This document shows positions 27,128-35,718 of a stretch of DNA of 64,000 bases, one piece after another (positions within the stretch are counted from its first letter, which is position 1; every line of letters begins with the position of its first letter). The translations under genes were made by a program, and so were the position numbers. This stretch comes from Aliirhizobium wenxiniae (GTDB lineage Bacteria > Pseudomonadota > Alphaproteobacteria > Rhizobiales > Rhizobiaceae): assembly GCF_019511445.1 (NCBI RefSeq), contig NZ_JAEUAN010000026.1, forward strand, positions 29,292 to 93,291. Direction: 5' to 3'. Under the pieces are notes generated by a model. It was not told where the DNA came from, ran no database searches, and worked only from the letters and a program-made list of their open reading frames with translations.

Positions 27128-28131
27128 GTGCTTTAGGGACCGGGAAAGAGATCCTGGCAGGCTGGGTAGTGCTCGGTTGTCTGCTGGTTGCTGCAGTTCT
27201 GATTTCGCTGACGGTTGGCCAGATCATGATTACCCCCGCTGAACTGCTGCGCGGGTTGATGACCGGAACCGGACCGGGCTCCCTGACGCTGAGGGTTTTG
27301 CGTGGTCCCTCCACAATGACGGCAGTTGGCGCTGGTGCCGTTCTGGGTGTTTCGGGAACGATCTTCCAGATACTTCTACGCAATCCGCTCGCTGCGCCGG
27401 ATGTGATGGGTTTCATGTCCGGAGCAGGCTGCGCCGTTGTTGCCGGCGTTGCTTTCGGGCTTCTCATCCCCTTGCCGATCCTTGCCGCAATCGGTGGGTT
27501 GGTCGCAGCCGCGCTGGTTGCTGGCCTGTCGTTTCATCGGGGGGCCAAGCAGTCACCGCTGACATTGATCCTGGTGGGCATCGGCATCGGTTTTTTTGCC
27601 TCGGCGGTCAGCAGTTTTCTGGTGATCCGAATGCCGCCGCAAGAGGCGTCTGACGCCCAGCGCTGGCTTGCCGGCTCTCTGTCTGCGCGCAATTGGGGGC
27701 ATGTCCTGCAGGTCTTCGGGCTGGGGGCGCTGCTCTTTATCGTGCTTGCATTGCAGGTTCGCGCCATGGCGCTTCTTGAGCTTGGCGACGAGCTGGCAGC
27801 AGGCCTTGGGGCACGCGTCGAGCGCGCGCGGTATGGGCTGATCTGCACCGGTGTTCTCCTTGCTGCCGTCGGCGTGGCCGTCGCGGGGCCGGTGCCGTTC
27901 GTCGCCATGATGGCTGGGCCGCTCGGCATGCGGATCGCGGGTGTCAAACACCCGGCTTCACGCCTCACTGCGGCGGCCATAGCCGGAGCGACGATTACCG
28001 TTTTCGCGGAAGTCATATCGCGCTCGGCAATCCCGGGATTGCAATTGCCGGTCGGTGTCATGACCGGGATCATGGGGGCGCCATATCTGCTGTGGCTGCT
28101 CTGGAAGGAAGTGGAGGCAGGAGAAGTATGA
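27124..28131 (+). CDS. Iron-siderophore ABC permease, FecCD family (second)
   Basis: A 335-residue paralogue of the preceding permease (GTIFQILLRNPLAAPDVMG; AGPVPFVAMMAGPLGMR). The 4-bp overlaps on both sides show a tightly coupled operon. Two separate permease subunits match the FepDG/FecCD type and differ from the fused FhuB. Confidence 0.87.
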   Translation: MSALGTGKEILAGWVVLGCLLVAAVLISLTVGQIMITPAELLRGLMTGTGPGSLTLRVLRGPSTMTAVGAGAVLGVSGTIFQILLRNPLAAPDVMGFMSGAGCAVVAGVAFGLLIPLPILAAIGGLVAAALVAGLSFHRGAKQSPLTLILVGIGIGFFASAVSSFLVIRMPPQEASDAQRWLAGSLSARNWGHVLQVFGLGALLFIVLALQVRAMALLELGDELAAGLGARVERARYGLICTGVLLAAVGVAVAGPVPFVAMMAGPLGMRIAGVKHPASRLTAAAIAGATITVFAEVISRSAIPGLQLPVGVMTGIMGAPYLLWLLWKEVEAGEV

Positions 28132-28907
28132 CCGAAACCGGGCTGACCACCTCATCCCTCACACTCGGCTACCGCGAACGTGTGGTTATCCGCGAGCTTT
28201 CGATTGCCGTGCCGGATCGCCGAGTGACATCCATTCTCGGCCCGAACGGCTGTGGCAAGTCTACCTTTCTCAAAGCGCTGGCCCGCCTTATCGCACCGGC
28301 TTCTGGCCAGGTGCGCCTATCCGGAGACGATATAGCCAAGATCGACACGCGTGCCCTTGCGCGCCGTCTCTCCATCCTGCCGCAATCGCCAAAGGCGCCG
28401 GAAGGTATCACTGTCTCCGACCTCGTCAGGCGGGGGAGAACTCCGTGGCGCGGGTTGCTTGCACCGTGGAGTGAAGAAGACGCCAGGATATGCCAACAGG
28501 CGCTCGAACAGGTGGGCTTGGGCGAGCTGGCCGAACGGCCTATCGACGAACTGTCAGGCGGCCAGCGCCAGCGGGCATGGATCGCGCTCGTGCTGGCACA
28601 GAACACACCCTATCTGCTGCTCGATGAGCCGACGACATGGCTTGATCTGGCGCATCAGCTGGAAGTTCTCTCCCTGCTGCAGAAGCGCAATCGTGACCAT
28701 GGAACGACGGTCGTAACCGTGCTTCATGACCTGAACCTGGCTGTACGGTTTTCCGACCACCTCGTTCTTTTCGGTGGACATGGCCTGGTTGCCGAAGGCG
28801 CGCCGGAAGAGGTCATCACCTCGGAAAATCTGCAGGCTGCGTTCAGCCTCAAGGCTCTGGTAATGCCGGATCCATTGACCGGACGACCGATGATCGTGCC
28901 TCACTGA
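28128..28907 (+). CDS. Iron-siderophore ABC ATPase
   Basis: A 259-residue ATPase of the FepC/FhuC group: Walker A GPNGCGKST, signature LSGGQRQRAWIAL, Walker B LLLDEPTTWLDL. The ATG at 28128 overlaps the permease stop (ATGA); an in-frame upstream extension lies within the permease gene and is rejected. Completes the receptor-to-cytosol iron route. Confidence 0.88.
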   Translation: MTETGLTTSSLTLGYRERVVIRELSIAVPDRRVTSILGPNGCGKSTFLKALARLIAPASGQVRLSGDDIAKIDTRALARRLSILPQSPKAPEGITVSDLVRRGRTPWRGLLAPWSEEDARICQQALEQVGLGELAERPIDELSGGQRQRAWIALVLAQNTPYLLLDEPTTWLDLAHQLEVLSLLQKRNRDHGTTVVTVLHDLNLAVRFSDHLVLFGGHGLVAEGAPEEVITSENLQAAFSLKALVMPDPLTGRPMIVPH

Positions 28908-29029
28908 TAAGGCTTTCATCCTGTCTTTCTGAGACGGTATCGCATAAGCGATATTCGTCGTGATCCGGAGATCGCGGAACCAAACGTGGTTTCGCGGATT
29001 TTTCTACCGGTTCGGAAGGGCGAGGCGCA

Positions 29030-29440
29030 ATGTTACCTGCATTTTTCTCAGAGGCGGTGGGTGCCGAGAAAGCTGCCACACGCGTCCTCATTGCCGAGGA
29101 CGAATTTCTGCTGCGGCTTGACGCGGCCGAGAGCATGCGGCGGCTCGGCTGGCAGGTTGTCGAAGTGTCTTCCGCCGACGAAGCAATGGAGCTTCTGCGC
29201 TACAGCGTGACCTTCGATCTTCTTCTCACCGATATCAACATGCCGGGGCAGGCGGATGGACTTGATCTCGCCCGTTACGTGCGCTCGGCCTATCCCGAAA
29301 TGAAGATCGCCATCATGTCGGAGGAACGTGAGGTGCCGTCGATTGATCGGGAACTGTGCGAACTCGTTCTGGTGAAGCCGGTCTGGAATATTGGTGAAAG
29401 TCTGATCAAGATTATGGAGGTAAGCCAAGATGCAAGCTGA
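29030..29440 (+). CDS. Stand-alone response-regulator receiver
   Basis: A 136-residue single receiver domain with intact phosphorylation pocket: E23/D24, acceptor D68 in LLTDINMPG, S97 and K116 in LVLVKPV. No output domain. Its stop lies 11 bp inside the next receiver gene, so the two are translationally linked. Likely relays phosphate or titrates a kinase; no kinase is adjacent. Confidence 0.83.
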   Translation: MLPAFFSEAVGAEKAATRVLIAEDEFLLRLDAAESMRRLGWQVVEVSSADEAMELLRYSVTFDLLLTDINMPGQADGLDLARYVRSAYPEMKIAIMSEEREVPSIDRELCELVLVKPVWNIGESLIKIMEVSQDAS

Positions 29441-29801
29441 CGATGTCGAGACGATCCTGGTTGCGAGCAGCGATGCCCTGCAGCGATCGATGATAGCCAA
29501 GTATCTGCGCGAATGCGGTTACAGCGTCATCGAGGCGACAGGTTTCGAAGACGCCAAGATCGCGATCGGGCATTACGAGATCGATGTCGTGGTTTCGGAT
29601 ACGCAGATGCAGGATGGAACTGGCTTCGACCTCTCCACCCATATCCGTTCGGTCGGCCAGCCGATAGAGATCATACTGACGCAATCCCTGGTCAAGACCG
29701 CCCAGGTCGCGGGCGATCTCTGTGAGCAGGGACCGCTCGACCAACCTTACCACCCGCAGCGTCTGGTCGATGAGATCAAGCGGTTGCGAGCGGTTCGCTA
29801 A
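29430..29801 (+). CDS. Degenerate stand-alone receiver domain
   Basis: A 123-residue receiver-like protein. It keeps the acceptor position D57 (VVVSDTQM) and T84 but has serines (S13/S14 in LVASSDAL) where the metal-binding acidic pair normally lies, and glutamine (LDQPYHP, Q105) in place of the invariant lysine. Such a protein is probably not phosphorylated normally and may act as a phosphorylation-independent partner of the intact receiver just upstream. Confidence 0.75.
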   Translation: MQADDVETILVASSDALQRSMIAKYLRECGYSVIEATGFEDAKIAIGHYEIDVVVSDTQMQDGTGFDLSTHIRSVGQPIEIILTQSLVKTAQVAGDLCEQGPLDQPYHPQRLVDEIKRLRAVR

Positions 29802-29849
29802 GGCTATTCCAGCCTTTCCTCGGGCGCATGTCGCTGGAGCAACTGCGCT

Positions 29850-30314
29850 TCAAGCCGCATTGAGGCCCGCTATTGCCCTGACCACATCCGCGCGGCTGAC
29901 GATGCCGACGAGCTTTCCGTCCCAAAGAACGGGCAGACGCTTGATGTCACTTTCCGACATGATCTCAGCGAGTTCACCCAGTTCCGTTTCTTCACTGGTC
30001 GTCTTCACTGGCGGCGTCATCAGCAGCGCTGCCCGGTGCTCGTTTACGCCGATCAGCTTTTCGAATTGAGGTTCCAGGTCGTTACCTTGGGCAAGGGCCG
30101 AAATCCACCAGTCCCGGCGCTGGGCAATCGTCTTGCCGAAGGGGCGGAGTAGATCCCGCTCGCTGATGATGCCGACAACCTTTCCTTTGTCATCGCAGAC
30201 CGGCACCGAACTGACCGAATTCTTCACCAGCAGCCCAGCAATCTCCTTCAGCGTTGCCTCTGGCGACACGGTGACCACATCCCGTGTCATGATGTCCTTG
30301 ACCCGAATACCCAT
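29850..30314 (-). CDS. Tandem CBS-domain protein
   Basis: A 154-residue cytosolic protein made of two CBS motifs (about 8-65 and 95-150; VKDIMTRDVVTVSPEATL and ESDIKRLPVLWDGKLVGIVS). CBS pairs bind adenosine nucleotides and report energy state. The target is not evident from neighbours. The 253 bp upstream to the next gene show no clear element. Confidence 0.83.
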   Translation of the reverse strand: MGIRVKDIMTRDVVTVSPEATLKEIAGLLVKNSVSSVPVCDDKGKVVGIISERDLLRPFGKTIAQRRDWWISALAQGNDLEPQFEKLIGVNEHRAALLMTPPVKTTSEETELGELAEIMSESDIKRLPVLWDGKLVGIVSRADVVRAIAGLNAA

Positions 30315-30567
30315 TCATTCCTCCTGTTGTTCGAGAGAGCTTCCCTTCAACAGATCCAATTTATCACGTGGTTTTACCCGCCACGACGCGCACTTCGTCG
30401 CTCCCTCGGTCTGTGAAAACAATCCCGATCCAAGTTCAAATGCTTCACACCGGTCTTGTCGGTGCAGCGGTTATAATCTCCAGCCGACCAAGAAGGGGAG
30501 ATCGTTTGCCGATTGATGAATCGGACCGGCACGCTTAAACCTTGGTCAGCATAATCAGGGAACAGAC

Positions 30568-31389
30568 ATGACTGACAGCAAGTATTTCAGTGCGGTTGGT
30601 GGCTTGCCGCCGCAGACACAGCTTCTCTCCAGCAAGGCCGTTTTCACCACTGCCTATGCGGTCATCCCCAGGACTGTGATGAGCGACATCGTCACCAGCG
30701 TCCTGCCGCACTGGGAAAAGACGCGGGCATGGATCATCAGCCGTCCGCTCTCCGGTTTTGCCGAAACATTCTCCCAATATATCGTCGAGGTCCTGCCGGG
30801 TGGCGGCAGCAGGAAGCCGGAACCGGATATCCGCGCCTCGGCAGCCATATTCGTGGTCACCGGCGATCTGACGATCGAATTCGAGGGCGCCTCGCATCGT
30901 CTGCGCGAGGGATCCTTTGCCTATCTTCCTGCCGGTTCGAAATGGACCCTTCGCGGCGAAGGCGACAAGCCCTGCCGTTTTCACTGGGTGCGCAAGGCAT
31001 TCAAGGTGGTGGAAGGCTTGGAGGCCCCGCCGGCTATCTTCACGCATGAGGACGAATGCGTCATGGATCCGATGCCGGATACAGACGGCCGTTGGGCGAC
31101 GACGCGTTTCATCGATCCTTCGGATGTTCGCTACGACATGCATCTGAACATCGTCACATTCGAGCCCGGTGCGGTCATCCCGTTCATGGAAACCCACATC
31201 ATGGAGCATGGTCTCTATGTTCTCGAGGGCAAGGCGGTCTATCGCCTCAACCAGGATTGGGTAGAGGTCGAGGCCGGGGACTATATGTGGCTGAGATCCT
31301 TCTGCCCGCAGGCTTGCTACGCCGGTGGTCCCGGCCGTTTCCGTTACCTTCTCTACAAGGACGTCAACCGCCACGCCGATCTCTGGTAA
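30568..31389 (+). CDS. allE: (S)-ureidoglycine aminohydrolase (bicupin)
   Basis: A 273-residue bicupin of the UGHY/AllE (YlbA) family, which converts (S)-ureidoglycine to ureidoglycolate and ammonia in allantoin degradation. Two cupin domains lie at about 60-135 and 180-265; the second has the Mn-ligand stretch ETHIMEHGLYVLEG. Here it stands apart from other purine genes and precedes uronate genes. An ABC/M20 cluster 12 kb downstream contains an allantoate-amidohydrolase-like enzyme, but linkage is weak. Confidence 0.82.
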   Translation: MTDSKYFSAVGGLPPQTQLLSSKAVFTTAYAVIPRTVMSDIVTSVLPHWEKTRAWIISRPLSGFAETFSQYIVEVLPGGGSRKPEPDIRASAAIFVVTGDLTIEFEGASHRLREGSFAYLPAGSKWTLRGEGDKPCRFHWVRKAFKVVEGLEAPPAIFTHEDECVMDPMPDTDGRWATTRFIDPSDVRYDMHLNIVTFEPGAVIPFMETHIMEHGLYVLEGKAVYRLNQDWVEVEAGDYMWLRSFCPQACYAGGPGRFRYLLYKDVNRHADLW

Positions 31390-31420
31390 GGGGCAGGCGC
31401 TGCCTCCTGCATGAATTTAA

Positions 31421-31489
31421 GGCGTCAATGATAAACTTGTTGACGCCATGCCTCCCACTTGTAGTATCTATTTGGCCGTCATGTATGAC
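31421..31489. promoter_or_regulatory. Two dyads upstream of the uronate dehydrogenase
   Basis: GGCGTCAA (31421-31428) and TTGACGCC (31440-31447) form a perfect 8-bp inverted repeat with an 11-nt spacer. GTCAT-GT-ATGAC (31478-31489) follows, a compact dyad like FadR-type GntR operators. Neither is followed by a T-run, so they look like regulatory sites and not terminators. No GntR gene lies next to them. Confidence 0.4.
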
Positions 31490-31532
31490 AACGCCGATAA
31501 AGTGTCGGTGATGCCTGTCCTGGGGAGGATAT

Positions 31533-32333
31533 ATGCTGAAGAAATTGTTGCTGACGGGCGCCGCGGGCGGTGTCGGTCAGAACATTCGCCCGCTGCTGTC
31601 GCAGTTGGCGGAAAAGGTCGTGTTGTCGGATCTCGGTGACGTCTTCGACCTCGGACCAAAGGAAACATTCGTCAGATGCAATCTCGCCGATGCCCAAGGG
31701 GTCTTGCGACTTCTTGAAGGCGTGGACGGCGTCATCCATCTCGGCGGAGTATCCGTAGAGCGATCCTTCGATATCGTTCTTCAGGGCAATATTATCGGTC
31801 TCTACAACCTTTATGAGGCTGCCCGGCATCAGGGCAAACCGCGCATCGTGTTCGCCAGCTCCAATCATGTCGTCGGCTATTACCGCCAGGACGAAAAGAT
31901 CGACAACACGGTCTATCCGCGTCCCGATTCACTCTATGGCGTATCCAAGGTCTTCGGCGAGGCTGTCGCCAGCATGTATTATGACAAGTTCGGGCAGGAG
32001 ACGCTTTCGCTGCGCATCGGCTCTTGCTTCGACAGGCCGCTCAATCCGCGCATGCTGGCAAGCTGGCTGAGTTATCGCGATTTCGTTTCCTTGTGCGAGA
32101 GGGCCTTTCTGACCCCGAAACTGGCGCATACGATCGTCTATGGCGCATCCGCCAACCAGCAGACGTGGTGGGACAATAGCAACGTCGATTTTCTCGGCTG
32201 GCAGCCGCAGGACAGTTCGGAAAAGTGGCGCGCCGAGGTCGAGGCTGCGACCGGCGAGCAGGATCCTAACGATCCCTTGGTGGTCTACCAGGGCGGAGCA
32301 TTCGCCGGCGCTGGCCATCCCGACGACAACTGA
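31533..32333 (+). CDS. udh: Uronate dehydrogenase
   Basis: A 266-residue extended SDR with Rossmann motif TGAAGGVGQ, catalytic YGVSK near residue 134 and blocks LQGNIIGLYNLYEAAR and RIVFASSNH that match the characterised Agrobacterium enzyme. It oxidises D-galacturonate and D-glucuronate with NAD to the aldarolactones, first step of the oxidative uronate route. GGGGAGGA precedes the ATG. Next gene supplies the last step. Confidence 0.86.
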   Translation: MLKKLLLTGAAGGVGQNIRPLLSQLAEKVVLSDLGDVFDLGPKETFVRCNLADAQGVLRLLEGVDGVIHLGGVSVERSFDIVLQGNIIGLYNLYEAARHQGKPRIVFASSNHVVGYYRQDEKIDNTVYPRPDSLYGVSKVFGEAVASMYYDKFGQETLSLRIGSCFDRPLNPRMLASWLSYRDFVSLCERAFLTPKLAHTIVYGASANQQTWWDNSNVDFLGWQPQDSSEKWRAEVEAATGEQDPNDPLVVYQGGAFAGAGHPDDN

Positions 32334-32416
32334 TAACATCGCATCCAAGGACGCCCTCCATTCATATGTCGCGGCCATATCCGCTTGATTGAAAAGCCGC
32401 TTGGGAAGGAAAAAGC

Positions 32417-33850
32417 ATGACCATCCATCAGAACCTCATCGCCGGCGAATGGGTCGGCAGTACCGGCTCAGAAAACGTCAATCCGTCCGATACCAATGAC
32501 ATCGTCGGGCTTTACGCGCAGGCGACGGCCGATGACGTCAAACAGGCTATCGCGGCGGCAAAGGCGGCCTTTCCCGCATGGTCCCGGTCCGGAATTCTGG
32601 AGCGTCATGCGATCCTGAAAAAGACTGCTGACGAAATCCTGGCGCGCAAGCAGGAACTTGGCACGCTTCTCTCCCGCGAGGAGGGCAAGACACTGGCCGA
32701 GGGGATCGGCGAAGTCACGCGTGCCGCCCAGATTTTCGATTTCTTTGCCGGCGAGACGCTGAGGCTGGCGGGCGAAGTCCTGCCATCGGCAAGGCCCGGC
32801 ATCGGCGTCGAGATCACCCGCGAACCGCTCGGCGTCATCGGCATCATCACGCCGTGGAATTTTCCGATCGCCATTCCCGCCTGGAAAATCGCACCGGCGC
32901 TTTGCTACGGCAATACGGTGGTCTTCAAGCCGGCGGACCTCGTACCTGGCTGCTCCTGGGCAATCGTCGATATCCTGCATCGCGCCGGCCTTCCCAAGGG
33001 TGTGCTCAATCTGGTGATGGGACCGGGTTCGGTCGTCGGCCAGACGATGCTCGACAGCCCGGATATCGCCGGCATCACCTTCACGGGATCGACGGGCACG
33101 GGCAAGCGCGTGGCGGCAGCCTCGATCGAGCATAACCGCAAGTTCCAGCTGGAGATGGGCGGCAAGAACCCGATGATCGTTCTCGACGACGCCGATCTTG
33201 GCGTTGCCGTGGAGGCTGCGGCAAATTCCGGCTTCTTCTCCACCGGTCAGCGCTGCACGGCGTCCTCGCGCCTGATCGTCACCGAAGGCATCCATGACAA
33301 GTTCGTTGCGGCGCTGACCGAACGGATGAAGGGCATTCAGGTGGGCCATGCACTGAGGCCCGAAACCCACGTCGGACCGGTTGTCGACGTTCGCCAGTTG
33401 AAGCAGGACACGGACTATATCGAGATCGGCATCAAGGAAGGCGCCAAGCTTGCCTTCGGTGGCGAGCGACTGGAGCGTGACACGCCCGGTTTCTTCCTGC
33501 AGCCGGCGCTGTTTACCGAAGCGACCAACCAGATGCGCATCAGCCGTGAGGAAATTTTTGGCCCGGTCGTCAGTGTCATTCGCGTCAAGGATTATGACGA
33601 GGCGCTGGCAATGGCCAATGACACGCCTTTCGGTCTTTCCGCCGGCATTGCGACGACGAGCCTGAAATATGCGACGCATTTCAAGCGCAATTCCGAAGCC
33701 GGCATGGTGATGGTCAACCTGCCGACGGCGGGTGTCGATTTTCATGTGCCCTTCGGCGGGCGCAAGGCTTCATCCTTCGGCCCGCGCGAGCAGGGCAAAT
33801 ATGCGGCCGAATTCTTCACCGTGGTGAAGACGGCCTACACTCAGGCCTGA
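32417..33850 (+). CDS. 2,5-dioxovalerate (alpha-ketoglutarate semialdehyde) dehydrogenase
   Basis: A 477-residue aldehyde dehydrogenase with NAD-binding FTGSTGTGK, catalytic glutamate in LEMGGKNP and catalytic cysteine in STGQRCTASSR. Sequence and position behind udh fit oxidation of 2,5-dioxopentanoate to 2-oxoglutarate, which ends the aldarate branch of uronate catabolism. Dehydratase and decarboxylase steps are not in the window. Family-level call is firm; the substrate is inferred. Confidence 0.85.
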   Translation: MTIHQNLIAGEWVGSTGSENVNPSDTNDIVGLYAQATADDVKQAIAAAKAAFPAWSRSGILERHAILKKTADEILARKQELGTLLSREEGKTLAEGIGEVTRAAQIFDFFAGETLRLAGEVLPSARPGIGVEITREPLGVIGIITPWNFPIAIPAWKIAPALCYGNTVVFKPADLVPGCSWAIVDILHRAGLPKGVLNLVMGPGSVVGQTMLDSPDIAGITFTGSTGTGKRVAAASIEHNRKFQLEMGGKNPMIVLDDADLGVAVEAAANSGFFSTGQRCTASSRLIVTEGIHDKFVAALTERMKGIQVGHALRPETHVGPVVDVRQLKQDTDYIEIGIKEGAKLAFGGERLERDTPGFFLQPALFTEATNQMRISREEIFGPVVSVIRVKDYDEALAMANDTPFGLSAGIATTSLKYATHFKRNSEAGMVMVNLPTAGVDFHVPFGGRKASSFGPREQGKYAAEFFTVVKTAYTQA

Positions 33851-33898
33851 TAATGGCCGCAATCGTTGCGGCTGTAGAAATGTAAAAGACCTGTGCGC

Positions 33899-33938
33899 GA
33901 TCCGTCTGCAGAGTGACATCTGTAGACGGATCGTTTTT
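33899..33938 (+). terminator. Rho-independent terminator after the semialdehyde dehydrogenase
   Basis: Fourteen-base arms GATCCGTCTGCAGA (33899-33912) and TCTGTAGACGGATC (33919-33932), one G-T wobble, 6-nt loop, then GTTTTT. A GTG that would extend the next gene upstream sits in the loop, which argues against that start. Confidence 0.85.
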
Positions 33939-33969
33939 ACGCGTTATCTCTGTCTGCGAAAACGTTCAA

Positions 33970-35043
33970 ATGCAGGATGGGATATTCGTGGTTCAGCGTG
34001 TCAGCTTTTATATTCTGCTTGTGCTCGTGACGCTGGCCTTCATCGCAATCCTCATCCCGTTCTATTCTGCGGTTTTCTGGGCGGTGGTCTTCGCCATCAT
34101 CTTCTTCCCGCTCTATGCCAAGCTGGAAAGCGCGCTTGGCGGACGGCGAAATAGTGCAGCCGTTCTCTCCGTGCTGATCTGCCTTTGCCTCGTCATCCTG
34201 CCGGGTCTGGCGATTCTTGCCTCGCTCATTCAGGAGGGGACCGGTCTCTATCAGAGGATTTCGAGCGGGCAGATCGATCTCAACCGAATGCTCAACGAGG
34301 TCGTGACGGCTCTTCCCGCCTTCATGCAGGACTGGTTGCAGACGATCGAGACCGGTGGCTTCGCGGCTCTGCGCGATCGTTTTTCGTCTTCGCTGATGCA
34401 AGGCGGAAGCTTCTTTGCCGGGCGCGCCTTGAATTTCGGCCAGAGCACTGCGGAATTCTTTATCGCTTTCGGCCTGATGCTCTACCTGCTTTTCTTCCTG
34501 TTTCGTGATGGACGCTCGCTTGCGGCTTCGATACGAAGTGCTGCACCTCTGAGCGACGAGCATACGACGCAGTTCATGGCGAAGTTCGCCTCCGTCGTGC
34601 GGGCCACGGTGAGGGGAAACATCATCATCGCCATCATTCAGGGCTTTATCGGCGGCGTCACCTTCTGGTTCCTGGGCGTGCAGCCGGCGCTGCTGTGGGG
34701 CGTCCTGATGGTTCTTCTTTCGCTGGTGCCTGCGGTTGGCGCTGCTCTCGTCTGGGTGCCGACGGCGATCTATCTGGCCGTCACCAGTGAAGTTTTGAAG
34801 GCTGCCGTGATCGTGGCGGTCGGTGTGTTCGTGATTGGCCTCATCGACAATATTCTTCGGCCGCCGCTGGTTGGAAAGGAAACGAAGCTTCCTGATTATG
34901 TCGTGCTGATCTCGACTGTTGGCGGCATTTCGCTCTTCGGCGTCAACGGTTTCGTCATCGGCCCGCTGATTGCAGCGCTCTTCATTGCGGCATGGTCGCT
35001 TTTCGAAAAGGAGCGCGGGAGCGACGGAAACGCAGCCGATTGA
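33970..35043 (+). CDS. AI-2E family (PerM-like) membrane transporter
   Basis: About 357 residues with seven to eight hydrophobic helices in the typical AI-2E layout: a pair near the N-terminus, a long soluble middle (about 90-150), then paired helices containing GVLMVLLSLVPAVGAALVW and the PPLVGKETKLPD loop. The family exports small molecules such as AI-2 or sodium; the function here is unknown. ATG 33970 is preferred over an upstream GTG in the terminator loop. Confidence 0.82.
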   Translation: MQDGIFVVQRVSFYILLVLVTLAFIAILIPFYSAVFWAVVFAIIFFPLYAKLESALGGRRNSAAVLSVLICLCLVILPGLAILASLIQEGTGLYQRISSGQIDLNRMLNEVVTALPAFMQDWLQTIETGGFAALRDRFSSSLMQGGSFFAGRALNFGQSTAEFFIAFGLMLYLLFFLFRDGRSLAASIRSAAPLSDEHTTQFMAKFASVVRATVRGNIIIAIIQGFIGGVTFWFLGVQPALLWGVLMVLLSLVPAVGAALVWVPTAIYLAVTSEVLKAAVIVAVGVFVIGLIDNILRPPLVGKETKLPDYVVLISTVGGISLFGVNGFVIGPLIAALFIAAWSLFEKERGSDGNAAD

Positions 35044-35181
35044 AGCCGGATATCGGCCAACATGTTCGGACTATGGTCCGGCGCGTGCATTCGCAAAGGT
35101 CCGATCGAGCCATTATGGGCGGAACTATGGCTGGGCTGAGATGTTGCCTGATAGTAGGATGCAATAACTGACTCTCGTCCG

Positions 35182-35631
35182 ATGGAGGTTGCCATTCACT
35201 CCCGCCGACAGATCACTTCAGCCCTGATGCTTGCCCTTCTCCTAGGTCTTGTGCCATTCGGCGCGAATTCCGCGATGGCGCGCAATGGCTCGGAAGGGCG
35301 CGGAAATGGGAGAGGTGGCCGTGATGGCGGCGGCAATTCCAGCAATTCAGGCAGAGGTGGCGGCGCCGACAGCAGCGAAGGCAATGCCGGGCGTGGCGAT
35401 CGCGGGCGCAACACCGATACTGCGGCGGAGACTAAGACAACGGACAGCCGCTCTCAGAAAGATAGCGTCGATGTCGACAATCGCGGCATAAGGGTAAGGC
35501 ACGGCAGCGGCATTGGCGAAGAGGTGAATGATCGCGGCCGTTATGTCATGCGCGATAAAAGCGGCAGGACAATCGTCAATCGCGCAGCGACGAAATCCGA
35601 CCTCGACAGGTTGCGTTCCTTGATCAAGTAA
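35182..35631 (+). CDS. Small secreted glycine/serine-rich protein of unknown function
   Basis: A 149-residue protein: signal peptide (about 1-34, ending AMA), a low-complexity region rich in G, N, S, R and D (about 35-85), then a conserved-looking tail with RDKSGRTIVNRA and a basic C-terminus. I do not recognise a family. It may be cell-envelope or extracellular. Confidence 0.65.
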   Translation: MEVAIHSRRQITSALMLALLLGLVPFGANSAMARNGSEGRGNGRGGRDGGGNSSNSGRGGGADSSEGNAGRGDRGRNTDTAAETKTTDSRSQKDSVDVDNRGIRVRHGSGIGEEVNDRGRYVMRDKSGRTIVNRAATKSDLDRLRSLIK

Positions 35632-35672
35632 ATGCCAGCAATCAATTGAATGACTGGAATGAAGTGAGTGAT

Positions 35673-35702
35673 TGGCGAGCCAACTTTCCAGATGGTTCGC
35701 CA
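35673..35702. terminator. Candidate bidirectional terminator between convergent genes
   Basis: TGGCGAGCCA (35673-35682) and TGGTTCGCCA (35693-35702) pair with a single G-T wobble over a 10-nt loop; TTTT follows 7 bp later on the plus strand. Confidence 0.45.
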
Positions 35703-35718
35703 TGTGGCTGTTTTCCCG

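Noticed and set aside
32468..33745. 425-codon open frame on the minus strand
   Set aside because: Antisense to the semialdehyde dehydrogenase; composition reflects codon bias of the real gene.
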